Position numbers and translations under genes: made by a program
The notes under the pieces: generated by a model
What the model saw: the letters and a program-made list of their open reading frames with translations, nothing else
Told to the model about the DNA's origin: nothing
The model's database searches: none
Source: Tricholomella constricta
Taxonomy: Eukaryota; Basidiomycota; Agaricomycetes; Agaricales; Lyophyllaceae
Assembly: GCA_013368375.1 (NCBI GenBank)
Contig: JAACJP010000004.1
Coordinates: 372,001 to 436,000 of the forward strand
Reading direction: 5' to 3'
DNA: 64,000 bases
Shown: positions 19,365 to 29,069 of the stretch, piece by piece
How positions within the stretch are numbered: position 1 is the stretch's first letter
How the letters are laid out: the number at the start of each line of letters is the position of its first letter

Positions 19365-22319
19365 ATGTACCCCAGCCAAGTACCAACCTCCAGCAACGAC
19401 GCGATTCGGGGCGGCGACAGCCGCACCGACCAGCAAAATTTGAACCCGGGGCCGAGTTCAAGTGGGGAGGGAGCGCAGGGGCGCGCGGAAAATGCGCCCC
19501 TGCCCCCAACTTACATGGGCTCGCAGCCCCAATTATACCAATATCCTCCGGTTGGCCATATGAGCCAACCGCCCCATCAGGGGCAACAAACATTTCCGAC
19601 GGTTGGCCATATGAGCCAACCGCACCACCAAGGGCAACAACCACCTATGGGTGGTTTTTACCCGCCAGGGCTGGCATTCCAACAGATGCCATCAATGGCG
19701 GGTTTCATGGGGTACTCGCAACCGACGTGGTACCCCCAAATGCCCATGCAGCCTGTACCGCACAATACGCGGTACAACGAATCGGAGAAGATGGAGGTAG
19801 ACGACCAAAGTCGTCTGCAAGCAAATGTCCCGCCGGCGCAAGTGGTGCGCGGCGAACCGGTGCGGCAACATGTTGCACCGAATGCAGACGACAAAGCGTC
19901 GTCGGCGTCGAGTTCACGGAGGATGGCAGACGATCGTAGAGTATCGCCTGCGTCAAGTTCGAGGAGACCATTCGCAGACGATGGTCTCCTTTCTTCTCTC
20001 TTGGATCGATTGGAAGACGCGGGTATTCACCGCGAATTTTGTGATTTCTTGGACGATGGAATGGCGCAGCTGGTTATAACCCAGCTGCTTGATGCATACG
20101 ATGGAGCTTGCGCGGATTTGAGACGCGTGAAAGCGAGAGAAGCGGCCATGGCTGAGCAACTCAGCCTGGCAAGAAAACGGCCGGCAGTAGCATCGCCGGA
20201 TCGCGGGGAGGGACCATCGTCCCGACCCATAAAAAGGCAGCAAATGGAGGTGCGTCGAGAAGAACGCACCTCATACGAGCCGCGACGACAAGAGAGGAGC
20301 GAGCCCAGGCGTCCGGAACGACGCCTGGAACAGGAGAATCGGCGGTACAACCGCCACCCCGACCAGGAAGTGTGGCGTGACGAACGCCCACTTGATTATG
20401 GTTCTCAACGGGAAGAGCGCCGAGAGGATCAAGGGACGCGCGAAGTGCGCCCCTTACCTGCTCGAGAAATCGAGCGCACGGCGTCGACATCGTCGACGTC
20501 AGCGGAAGCAAAGCCGCAAAACCTATCCGGAGCGTTACCGCCCCCGGGAGAAAGCCGGGTGCGGAACCCAGAACGAGGTTCTCAGAAGAAGGAACCTGTT
20601 GGCAAATATACTTTGCCAGCGCCAGCCCCTGCACCACCTAGTACGATGGTGCAGCCCCCAACGCCGCCATCCAAAGGCAAACAGAAGGCATCGGATCCAT
20701 ATGCCGAGGCTATGGATGAATCGGACTGGGGCGAGTCGTCTGACGACGACAAGCCTGTCAGCAAGAAGAAGGCTGCCGGGCAAAAGCAGCATCGCGAGAA
20801 TATGGCTCGCAAAGCTGAGAAGGAGATGCCGGGGCGGATCCCTGACGAGCTCGGGGTGGTCTTCATCAACGACCGCCACGAGAGGGACAACCGTTTTTGG
20901 GATATGCTAGTGCGGACGATATATGTATCGTCCGCCCAGAATCGTGCCTACGCACTAGGCACCGCAGCGCGAGTGTCCGAAAGCGAGTTGGGGACGGGAC
21001 ACAATTCTCGTCCCCCATCGGGACGGCTATATGCCGTCGCACCACGCGGGTTCCCAATGAACCCTCGTGAAGTTGATCAGTTGTATGCACTGATCAACGA
21101 TCGGCGCCCCGGCGTGACGGATGAAGAGCGGGCAGAGGCCTTTATGCTCTTTAGGGAGTTCCGGCGAGTCTCCCTCTCGGTAGCGCCCCATTTGCGCGAC
21201 CGATCCATGGCTCGAGCAGCCATGGATGAATTTAGAAGCGTCAACCGACCGTTCGATACACGGTCACCCATTTGGCAGGCCGCGCCAATTAGGCGGCCTG
21301 GGAGGGCATTCGAATATAGGCCGGACAAGCCTACACGAGGCGCTGGCCTGCCTCAGCCAGGCCCCGACCATGCCCTCGATGTCGAGCACTGGTGCCGACA
21401 TATGATTCACCATGGGCGTATTGGTTCAAAGAACCAATACGGAGGAATCGTCATGGACTACCGGTTCCGCGTACATAGGCGCGGAACTTGGGGATACTTG
21501 TTGGCGAATGTACTAGCGCCAACTACCCACAGCATGCGGTCATGGTTCATGCGACTTTTCGCGACCATTACTGCGCGGCCATACCTCTACGCAGAGGCTG
21601 TGGCTGCCTATAACGAGGCCAACCCAGATCGGCCTTTCACACCGATCGAAGGCCCTGAGGTTACCATACCTCGCATCCAAGTGATCCCTCCGGAGGTGCG
21701 GATCACTGAACAAGGTGTCTTGCAACACCTTATCAACATTGGTATTCCAGTAAGCTGGATACACCATAGCTACACTTATGGTCTACATTATTTGGACCAT
21801 AACTACTCTAACTCAGGTCCCTATAAGGACCTGTTCCGCAATGTTGACGACGATCGAGTTCGTCGTCTAGATGAAATGGGTGTTCCGCCCGCCATCCCTG
21901 AGTGGGATGGGTGGTACCATCCCACCACCGACGACATCACGCGCATCCAAACACTGATGCACGTGGAATTCCAGACCGAACCACTAGACTGTCTAGTGAG
22001 TTCGGAATGGATGTTTGTGGGTGAAGACCCACACTTCCGAGGACTCCGTGTTCGGGTGGGGGAATATCTCCCCCCAGGCCTGCATCACCCAGCTTCATCG
22101 GGATCGACGTCCATCAACGTCGAAATGGCGGACCCGGCGGCAGCTATACCTGCCCCCGCGACACCCTCCACAGTCGTGGCAGCTCCAACTGGAGCTACCG
22201 AAACCCAAGTGGACCCCGTGTCGGCCCTTACAGGGCCTTTATCACTGGCGGTGATTACCACCAGCCAGGGTCTGGTGGACAACAACACCACCGACCCCGA
22301 CACAGTGATGGAGTCATAG
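19365..22319 (+). CDS. Gypsy element ORF4, unrecognised 984-aa protein downstream of integrase
   Basis: The complete frame from ATG 19365 to TAG 22317-22319 begins 128 bp after Pol. Residues 1-150 are Pro/Gln/Met-rich with a duplicated VGHMSQPxHQGQQ unit. Residues 180-480 are charged and probably disordered, with Arg/Glu-rich tracts. Residues 490-900 look folded, with conserved-type aromatic motifs (NRFWDMLVRTIYVSS, TWGYLLANVLAP, WIHHSYTYGLHYLDHNY). A low-complexity tail ends it. There is no signal peptide, transmembrane helix or fusion peptide, so it is not an obvious envelope; there is no zinc knuckle either. It occupies the env position of the element and shares its inverted-repeat texture (for example 19550-19556/19564-19570), so it evolves with the element. 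Function unknown. Confidence 0.8.
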   Translation: MYPSQVPTSSNDAIRGGDSRTDQQNLNPGPSSSGEGAQGRAENAPLPPTYMGSQPQLYQYPPVGHMSQPPHQGQQTFPTVGHMSQPHHQGQQPPMGGFYPPGLAFQQMPSMAGFMGYSQPTWYPQMPMQPVPHNTRYNESEKMEVDDQSRLQANVPPAQVVRGEPVRQHVAPNADDKASSASSSRRMADDRRVSPASSSRRPFADDGLLSSLLDRLEDAGIHREFCDFLDDGMAQLVITQLLDAYDGACADLRRVKAREAAMAEQLSLARKRPAVASPDRGEGPSSRPIKRQQMEVRREERTSYEPRRQERSEPRRPERRLEQENRRYNRHPDQEVWRDERPLDYGSQREERREDQGTREVRPLPAREIERTASTSSTSAEAKPQNLSGALPPPGESRVRNPERGSQKKEPVGKYTLPAPAPAPPSTMVQPPTPPSKGKQKASDPYAEAMDESDWGESSDDDKPVSKKKAAGQKQHRENMARKAEKEMPGRIPDELGVVFINDRHERDNRFWDMLVRTIYVSSAQNRAYALGTAARVSESELGTGHNSRPPSGRLYAVAPRGFPMNPREVDQLYALINDRRPGVTDEERAEAFMLFREFRRVSLSVAPHLRDRSMARAAMDEFRSVNRPFDTRSPIWQAAPIRRPGRAFEYRPDKPTRGAGLPQPGPDHALDVEHWCRHMIHHGRIGSKNQYGGIVMDYRFRVHRRGTWGYLLANVLAPTTHSMRSWFMRLFATITARPYLYAEAVAAYNEANPDRPFTPIEGPEVTIPRIQVIPPEVRITEQGVLQHLINIGIPVSWIHHSYTYGLHYLDHNYSNSGPYKDLFRNVDDDRVRRLDEMGVPPAIPEWDGWYHPTTDDITRIQTLMHVEFQTEPLDCLVSSEWMFVGEDPHFRGLRVRVGEYLPPGLHHPASSGSTSINVEMADPAAAIPAPATPSTVVAAPTGATETQVDPVSALTGPLSLAVITTSQGLVDNNTTDPDTVMES

Positions 22320-22675
22320 GTCGGGGAGACAACTTAATCCCCCCGTCAACGAACCGACCTCGACACGTAGGGCGTACCGCCGGGCCGACCGCCATTGTCA
22401 GGTGCAGACCACCTGACTCCCGAGGAGCAATCCGCAGGTTGCGTATTAACGCAACATTGGATGTCCTCACCACCATTCTTTGCCGCACGGCACTTTGAGG
22501 CCGTGCAGTGGCGCTAATGCATCCACTACTCGTTAAGTCAAGAATACGTATTTTACCTACGTATTCTTGCATTATTTGATAGGTCTAGGTCGCCGGGACC
22601 TAGACCCTCCTTTTACTCTCTTTTTCTGCCCAACTCCCTGGTGAAGATCGCTACACGCGATCTTAAAGGGGGGTA
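22320..22675 (+). other. Element 3' non-coding region with polypurine tract
   Basis: No coding frame. The purine tract AAAGGGGGG at 22665-22673, two bases before the right LTR, is the expected plus-strand primer. Stem-loops continue here, including a 10-bp AAGAATACGT/ACGTATTCTT hairpin around 22540-22567. Confidence 0.85.
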
Positions 22676-22895
22676 TGTAAGGACGCCCACTATCTTATCT
22701 AATCTTGGTTATCTAATCGTATCTTATCGAGACGATTACGCTATTGTTTGGCAACACCTTCTGGTGTTGCCTATTTAATTCATTACATTAATTAAGTATA
22801 AACAACCTTGTACACCTATACGTAGCAATCGACAGACTTGTCAAGCTTACGTCTAGTGTGAACAACAAGGTCCCAAATTCTGTAACCCCGTTACA
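22676..22895 (+). repeat. Right LTR of gypsy element (220 bp)
   Basis: Identical to 9766-9985 except one base (22685 G). It ends ...GTTACA and is followed by the CCACT duplication at 22896-22900. Confidence 0.96.
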
Positions 22896-25800
22896 CCACT
22901 GTCGCCGTTCGTATGCCCAGTTCCCTCCGTATAAGTTCCATCCCCAGTATTTGACCCACGCACTCTCCTTCGAATACTGTGTGTTCCTTCTCCGTCCCCA
23001 GGAGTTTGCGTAAGACCTTTGGTTGTCGAAATCCTCTGTACAGCACCGCCGCCGCTCCCACTTTCCCTTTGTACCCCGATCCATCCGTGTACACTCTGAC
23101 ATCTGCATCGTTCTCCTTTCTCTTTCCATTGCCGCCTCTTTTCTCGCATCTATCACCACTTTCACTGGACATTCCCATTCGGGCGGCTTCCTCACCACAT
23201 CGATCGTCTCCACTTTCTTCCTCCTCACATCGACTCCTAGGGTGCTCATGACATAGTGCAAAGGCGCCCTGTGCCTCTTCACAAGCTTTGCCGCCTTCTG
23301 GGCTGGTCCGCGTATCGGGTGTTCCGGGGGTAGGGCGGCTATTCGCGCTGCAGACCTTGCACATATCTTTCGGATTTGCGTCGCCATTGGTAGGAGGTCT
23401 GCGTGGATGTTCAGGGTGTCGTTTGGTGTGGTCCGGTACCCGCCTAAGATCTGTATGGCCGCCGTCCTCTGTACCCTCGCTAGCTTCGTGACAAAACCCC
23501 GCGATCCTTTCACGATTGCCCCTGTCTTTGTTTTGATGTCCGGAGTGCACCACACGTCCGCGGCATATAGCATGCTGGGTATCACCACGGCCTGGTAGAG
23601 CTGTCTTGCGAACCCGTTGCGCATCCCCCCGTTCGTTTTGGCCAGGCGCTTCATCTGGCTGACCCATGATGCTCCCTTCCCTACCGCGTGCGCGACGTGC
23701 TCGTGGAATCTGAGCTCTTGGTCTAGGATGACTCCTAGGAATTTGTGGGTGCTTTTTGTCTTGATTTGCTGCCCTGCGATGGTGATGTTCGGCCTAGCTG
23801 CCGGTATCCGTCTCCTCGGGTTTTCGGGGTCTGCTTCTTTTCTCCTCGAGAACCCCATGCACGCGAATTTGTGTACCTCGTATAAGGAGAAGTGCCGCTC
23901 CGCCCATTCCTGTCCTCCTCCTTCCCTTCCCATCATATCCACTACCTTCCGTGCCGCTTCCTCCATGTCCTCCCCGCTCGCTGCAAAGATCGTGTCATCC
24001 GCCCATGCTGTCGCCAATTCGCCATCTCCCCGCCTCGCTCCTTCTATCTGGCTTGCGCTGTAAAAGTTGTAACACATCCCCGAGGTGTTGCAACCCTGGT
24101 CGAGTCCGCTGTTGACTGGAATTCGCTCGGACTTGTAGTCATCGAAGGATATCACTGTTTCCCTCCGCTCTAGCTTGTTCTCGAACCACTGCACCACTAT
24201 CTCTGGTACCCCCTTCCTCCTCATGTCGTGGGCTAGGACTCTTGGCACCGTGTTGGGAAATGCCCCCTTCACATCCAGAAAGAGCGCTACGACCTCGTGT
24301 CCCTTCCGCCATGCGTCCTTGATGAACGTCATGAGGAGGTGCAGCGAGTCTGTGGTGGCCCTTCCCGGTCTTCCCCCGAACTGCATCTTCGGCAACATGT
24401 TCGTCTTCTCCGCATAGTACGTGAGCCTATTCTTTACGCACGATGACAGTACCTTTGCGATGGTGTCCAGAAGCGCAATAGGTCGGTACGCGTTCGGTGT
24501 GCTGTAGTCATCCTTCCCTGTCTTCCTCAGTACCGCCGTATTGAAGACCTTCCACTTCTTTGGGTAGACTCCGATCGCGAACGTTGCCCTGTATATTGGG
24601 CCCAAGAAAGGTATGATGACGTCCTTTGTCTTGGTGAGTACTACGTTGGGGATACCGCTGAGGCCGTGCGCTTTGAATGGATTTAGTTTGCTGATGGCCC
24701 TCCGTATCTCTGTGTCGGTGATTGGGGTCCATGCGAATTTTTCCCCGGGGTATACAGTGTCCTCGGGGATGTTCGTGACCTCCGGCGGCTCATAAAAGAA
24801 AGCTTGATGGAACAGCTTCGCTTTCCCTTCGTTGTCCTGCACCTCCCTCGTTTCCCCCCCCTCCTCTTCCACCTTCAGCGCTGGTATTCTCGTCCTCCCT
24901 CCATCTGTCGGTGGTGCCGTAATGAACTTGTTGGCGTCCCATACGCTTCTCGCGTGGATCTCCTCTAGCCAAGCCCTCCAGAACGCCTTCTTCGTGTCTT
25001 TGATCATCTGCCCGTAGTCGTTCCGTGCTTTCCTGTACCTTTCGTGTGCTGGATGCCCCCCGATGTCTTGTCTTTCCCATGAGTCCCTCCCTAATCTCTT
25101 GACCGTCCGCCGCGCGTCTGTCAGCTCCCTCGACCACCATCTCTTCATATGCGGCGACTGTTTTTTCTCCGGTACCTTGCTCTCTATGGTCTTCTGGAGG
25201 GCTCCCACCAGTTCGTCCAGCCTCTCGTTCAATTCCTCCTCTGTCGTGATCTCCCCCGTCGCTTTCCCCTCCATCCTTCGTTCCACTTCCTCTCCAAACT
25301 TTGCCCAGTCCACCTCCCGGAAGTTCCTCCCTTTCACCACCTCCGCCCTTTTCGTCTCCACATTTATGACCGTCTGGATCGGGAAGTGGTCCGTTTTTGG
25401 AGGTGCATCTTCCGGGATTACTCGACATTCATCCACTGCATGTTCGAGCCCTCCCGATACGAATACATTGTCCGGTCTTGTCAGATTCCCTGTTCCAAAG
25501 GCTCTCAGTGTGGGAGTGCCAGCCGGTAACGCCATCTCCATCCCGTATTCTGCCACCAATTCCAGTAGTTCCTCCGCTGCCTCGGTGTTCGCCCTCGTGA
25601 ATAGATGACAATTCCTCTCTTCATCCCACATCTCGTGATGCCTGTTGAAGTCTCCCGCCCACACGTCTTCGTTTCCTCCACCTCCCGTCCTCCTTCCCTC
25701 CCCGCTGTTTAGGTAGTTCCTCATGGTGTTTGTGCTCCTGTTGTGTGTGCAATCATTGTAAATGCAAAATATCCTGAGCGATCCCCGTTCCGTTTTTATG

Positions 25801-26131
25801 TGTATGGCCGCGACGTCTGGGCTGTCGACGTTTAGCCTCGTCCATGCGTCTGTTGCGATGTTCCGGTTCACTAGTATGAGGGCCCTCGTTCTTTCTGGGT
25901 GGTCTGGGTTGTGGGCTTTCGGGTAGACTGGTATCCATCTCTGGTTCGCTCTCGACTTTTTGTTGAAGTCGAAGTGGGGTTCCTGTATGCAGATGATGTT
26001 GTGTTTGTCGCTGAGTGAGTTTAGCATCGCATGTTGCGCCGTTAGGGACTTGTTCAGGTTCTGCTGCCATATTGTGAGTCTTGTCGCCCTCCTCGTTCCT
26101 CCTCTGCCTCCGTTTCCTTCGTCTTCGCCAT

Positions 26132-27982
26132 TCAGCATCTTCCACCTTCCCTGTTCGCCTGTGCCCACCAGCTCTCATCCACCACCTGTCCCTCGTAGTC
26201 CTCTCTGCCCCTGCCCTGCGTGAGCGATTGCGTCTGTCCGCCTTGGCGATTTCCTTGGTACTCCCATCCGAATTCCATCAGTGAAGTCTGTGTCCCTGGC
26301 ATGTTCCCCTGCGTGTGTGGTGGTTGCGTGCCTATTCTCGGTGTCCCTTGGTCTTCTCTCTGCTGCCCTCCCCCTTGTCCTGGTTCTCCTCCCGCCAACC
26401 TTCCTTGTCCCACCCCTTCATCCTGGTGCCTCGCTTGTGTCCTCCCCACGTATGTCCATCCCTGTTCGTCCCTCACTCCATACTCTGCCCCTCCCCTCGC
26501 GTATCCGCCACCTTCACCTCCTCCGCCGTAGCCTCCCTGACCCCCGTATCCTCCTCCTCCTCTCCTGTCGTTTGTGTCGAATTCCTCCACCCTCACCCAC
26601 GTCCTGACGTCGTTCGTCGGGTAGAACCTGTATTTGAGTTCCGGCATCCTCGATCTCAGTCTGTCCTTCGCTTCCAAAAATACTGGGCATAGCCTATCCG
26701 CTGAGGAGTGGTTGTCCCTCCATCGTCTCGCTCGGCAATTGACACAGCAAAGTTTCCTCACGTCGGTTTCCTTGCAGTCCTTTGTTCTGTGTTGCCCGGC
26801 GCAAGTCCCGCACGTCTCGTGAATCTGCTTGCATTCCTGCGCGATGTGGCCTTTCCCGTAGAACTGGCATTTGAGGCATCTCCGGGGTTCTTGGTCCAAT
26901 TTCTTTGCGGCTACCCTTTTCCCTTCGATTACGAGCCCTTTGTCAATCACTCTGTTCGCCGTCTCCTTGGTCTTGCATGATACGATAAGGTGCGCCGACT
27001 TCTGGTTTGGGTTTGTCCTGGTGTGTGGCGCTCTTACCCATTTTGCCTGTGTGACCTCCCCTTCTCCTAGCCCGTTGACTCTCTCGATTTCCCTCACCGC
27101 CTCCGCCGCGTTGTCTCCCAGAGACGTGGGCACGAACTCCACTAGCAGCGGATATGATCTGTCCTTCAGTTCCACCTCCGCTCCGTACTTCTCGATGAAA
27201 AGTTTCTTCACGTCCGCTCCTCTCAACCACGCCGCCGCCTCCTTCGAGTTCATCTCGTATAGTGCCCCTCCATTTCTCAGCTTCCTCACCGCCACAAATG
27301 CGATCCCTCTTGGTGCGTCCAGGCCTCCGATGCCCATGAGGTCCAGTGTCATCTTCGCCTTCTCTATGAGCAGCTTCTCGGTGAGTCCTGCGATCGCGTC
27401 GGTGCTGCCCTCGCCCTTTCCGTCGATCAGTACTTGCTTGTCTCTGGTTTCTCCCCTCCCCATGACTTCTCGGTGCTCTGCCTCTACCGCCGTGGCCCTA
27501 ACGTCCGGTCGTGCCATGTCCGCGTATAGCCTTGGAGTGTTGCTCGTCGTTGGCCTTGCCGCTGCTTCCCTCGTTTCCCTTTCCTCGTTTCTTCTTCTGA
27601 TGTCTTCCCCTATCTCCTTGACCGACTTCACCGACGCCTCCGCCACCACTCCTACCTCCTCCTTCATCTCCTCCCACATCTTCGCGACTACCATTGCTAT
27701 TGCTTCCTCCACCCTCGTTTGCTCCACGTCTTCGATGCAAAAGGCGACAGCCCTTAGGCCTTCCGTCACTTCGTGTGGTACGCCCTGAACCTTCGACAGC
27801 GTTAGGATCGCGTGTTTGAGGTCGCCTGCTTCCACGTCATCCGGCCTCATGGTGTGTCCGTTGTCCTCTAGCCATTTCTTTGCGTCCTCCTTGCAGCTTA
27901 TCCTTGTCGAACTCGATGTCGAAGTCGCTCTTGTGTTCGGCCGCCCGCTGCCGGGTGGTCCTCTCGCTCCGGGTAGAGCCAT
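26132..27982 (-). CDS. LINE ORF1 nucleic-acid-binding protein
   Basis: The frame runs from ATG 27982 (MALPGARGPPGSGRP) to TGA 26134-26132, 616 residues, uninterrupted. A Ser/Thr-rich N-terminus is followed by a helical, probably coiled segment (MVVAKMWEEMKEEVGVVAEA). A globular part resembles the RRM-like region of LINE ORF1 proteins. Three cysteine knuckles follow, CLKCQFYGKGHIAQEC, CGTCAGQHRTKDC and CCVNC...C, and then a Gly/Gln-rich tail. ORF1 proteins bind LINE RNA and form the RNP. The ORF2 ATG overlaps its stop in ATGCTGA (26138-26132), suggesting coupled termination-reinitiation. Confidence 0.9.
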   Translation of the reverse strand: MALPGARGPPGSGRPNTRATSTSSSTRISCKEDAKKWLEDNGHTMRPDDVEAGDLKHAILTLSKVQGVPHEVTEGLRAVAFCIEDVEQTRVEEAIAMVVAKMWEEMKEEVGVVAEASVKSVKEIGEDIRRRNEERETREAAARPTTSNTPRLYADMARPDVRATAVEAEHREVMGRGETRDKQVLIDGKGEGSTDAIAGLTEKLLIEKAKMTLDLMGIGGLDAPRGIAFVAVRKLRNGGALYEMNSKEAAAWLRGADVKKLFIEKYGAEVELKDRSYPLLVEFVPTSLGDNAAEAVREIERVNGLGEGEVTQAKWVRAPHTRTNPNQKSAHLIVSCKTKETANRVIDKGLVIEGKRVAAKKLDQEPRRCLKCQFYGKGHIAQECKQIHETCGTCAGQHRTKDCKETDVRKLCCVNCRARRWRDNHSSADRLCPVFLEAKDRLRSRMPELKYRFYPTNDVRTWVRVEEFDTNDRRGGGGYGGQGGYGGGGEGGGYARGGAEYGVRDEQGWTYVGRTQARHQDEGVGQGRLAGGEPGQGGGQQREDQGTPRIGTQPPHTQGNMPGTQTSLMEFGWEYQGNRQGGQTQSLTQGRGREDYEGQVVDESWWAQANREGGRC

Positions 27983-28165
27983 TTCGTTATTTGCGGTGTT
28001 CCCCCCTGTTCTCGTAGGATGTTTGGATTTAGAAATGATTAAATGCTGTAAACTATGTCTAGAACCAGTGGTGGACCTGGTGTGGACGCGCGCAAGAGTT
28101 GCTTCGTGTCGACTTTTTCCGGGGTCCCCGGGGTGCCAAGTGATGGTTCGGGACAAAGAGTTTTT

Positions 28166-28178
28166 CGATGCCCACTAT
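28166..28178. repeat. LINE target-site duplication, right copy
   Basis: CGATGCCCACTAT is identical to 7496-7508 and abuts the LINE 5' end (AAAAACTCTTTG on the minus strand). Confidence 0.9.
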
Positions 28179-28507
28179 GAATCACCATTAACGATGTTTC
28201 TTACTACGAATCCACTTCAATTGAAAGTCGAGGCTTCAAAATCTCCGTGTAAGTCGCTGATGTCCACGTCCTCATCCAACGGCATCGGAGTATACAGGTC
28301 AAGACATATTGACCACTGCCACTGCCGTCCAGGTGAAAGAACGCGCTCTCGCGCGACCGACTTCTTGTAAATTTGTATGAATTTTCAACTTAACGCGATC
28401 GCGGTTAACAATGTGATTCTTCACACTAAGTACACGGGGAAAAAGGCTTTGTGAGTTTATGTAAAGAGCCTTAGCGAATGGAGGGATATTGTTCATTTGA
28501 CTACACA

Positions 28508-28834
28508 TCATGCATAGTTATACCATCGAGGGTCTTTGTCCGTCATCAGGGCCTTCTTAAACTTCTCCCGGACCTCTCGAGACGGGACAAAGAAATGAAT
28601 GTCGTTTGGGTCGTTTGAGGCGAGTGCGAGGCAGTTTCGATGTTCTCCATTGACCGTCACACCCACCAGCCTTGCGTGACCCCAGACCCCTCCGCGAAGG
28701 AAAATGGCGGTGGCGGCTTCGAGTATGGTGTTGTTTTTTGCCAATTCATCCTCGTCTGTTCCGAGTTTCATATTTAAACCGTATTGAAGGAGTTTCTCTT
28801 TCTGAACGAGATAACCCAACACCTTCACGACCAT
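28508..28834 (-). CDS. Small conserved-type hypothetical protein (108 aa)
   Basis: An intronless frame from ATG 28834 (MVVKVLGYLVQKEKLL) to TGA 28510-28508. It reads like a compact folded domain (TILEAATAIFLRGGVWGHARLVG, HFFVPSREVREKFKKALM) without a signal peptide or membrane segment. A TATA-like TATATAA lies about 130 bp upstream (28967-28961, minus). I do not recognise the family. The composition and clean frame next to a promoter argue for a real gene. It is convergent with nothing nearby; the LINE lies about 340 bp downstream. Confidence 0.6.
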   Translation of the reverse strand: MVVKVLGYLVQKEKLLQYGLNMKLGTDEDELAKNNTILEAATAIFLRGGVWGHARLVGVTVNGEHRNCLALASNDPNDIHFFVPSREVREKFKKALMTDKDPRWYNYA

Positions 28835-28960
28835 TACTGGATACGCTGGCTAGTATAACATACCAGGAAAACGAAGTGAAGACTTACTGGCTGATTAATG
28901 GTAACGAAACTCGTAGAAATGGACGTTGTGGTGAGATTGAGGAGTGTCCTTTGAGTTGGT

Positions 28961-28967
28961 TTATATA
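28961..28967 (-). promoter_or_regulatory. TATA-like element of the 108-aa gene
   Basis: TATATAA on the minus strand, about 127 bp upstream of ATG 28834. Confidence 0.4.
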
Positions 28968-29069
28968 GGCCCTGTACAGGCCCATCAAATCTATATATCG
29001 TCATTGTTCCCCACAACAATCATGCACCAGCAACAACTGGCCAGCACCTTGGCCTCAGATTGATGTCCG

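Larger units (their letters stand above)
9766..22895 (+). mobile_element. Ty3/gypsy LTR retrotransposon (chromovirus type), 13.13 kb, four ORFs
   Basis: It has 220-bp LTRs (TGTAAGG...GTTACA) at both ends, a 5-bp duplication, a polypurine tract (AAAGGGGGG) next to the right LTR, and an internal region with ORF1 (10095-11072), Gag-PR (13228-15336), Pol (15337-19236) and ORF4 (19365-22319). A 2.1-kb non-coding leader between ORF1 and gag is full of repeats. Domain order PR-RT-RNH-IN-chromodomain places it in the gypsy/chromovirus group. The element is long for the group because of ORF1, the leader and ORF4. No convincing tRNA primer-binding site follows the left LTR (9986 onward is T-rich). One LTR mismatch in 220 and intact frames indicate recent insertion. 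Confidence 0.96.
7773..26138 (-). pseudogene. LINE ORF2: endonuclease-RT-RNase H, interrupted and frameshifted
   Basis: Three segments are collinear after removing inserts: 26138-22896, 9765-9570 and 8326-7773. The first ATG (26138) overlaps the ORF1 stop. The APE-type endonuclease shows ICIQEPHFDF, GDFNRHHEMWDEE and KTDHFPIQ. The RT shows YRPIALLDTIAKVLSS, QFGGRPGRATTDSL, FLDVKGAFPN, NSGLDQGCNTSGMCYNFY and AWADD (A-D-D active site). RNase H (YTDGSGYKGKVGAAAV, FEGECVG) reads in another frame, so a one-base indel lies near 23110-23125. RNase H resumes at 9765 (GTDNQAGMQAL, IQIYWTPAHEGIPGNERAD), and the C-terminal knuckle CQACQQGDETVKHFLLEC is in the 8326-7773 segment, ending at a TAA. It cannot be translated as one protein. 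Confidence 0.92.
7509..28165 (-). mobile_element. Full-length LINE (Tad/I-like), split by two nested insertions
   Basis: A non-LTR retrotransposon reads right to left: 5' UTR 28165-27983, ORF1 27982-26132, ORF2 from 26138, 3' UTR about 7772-7531, and a 22-nt poly(A) seen as poly-T at 7509-7530. Identical 13-bp duplications (7496-7508, 28166-28178) bound it, so both termini are intact and it is not 5'-truncated. Subtracting the gypsy element (9766-22895 plus 5 bp) and the TIR element (8327-9569 plus 2 bp) leaves about 6.28 kb. ORF2 order is APE endonuclease, reverse transcriptase, RNase H, C-terminal CCHC, as in the Tad1/I groups. The copy is dead: two insertions and a frameshift near 23110-23125. 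Confidence 0.93.

Noticed and set aside
19365..22319. ORF4 as an envelope gene
   Set aside because: No signal peptide, transmembrane helix, cleavage site or fusion peptide is visible.
22788..22895. C-terminal CNGVTEFGTLLF... extension of the LINE ORF2 frame
   Set aside because: This is read-in to the right LTR, not LINE protein.
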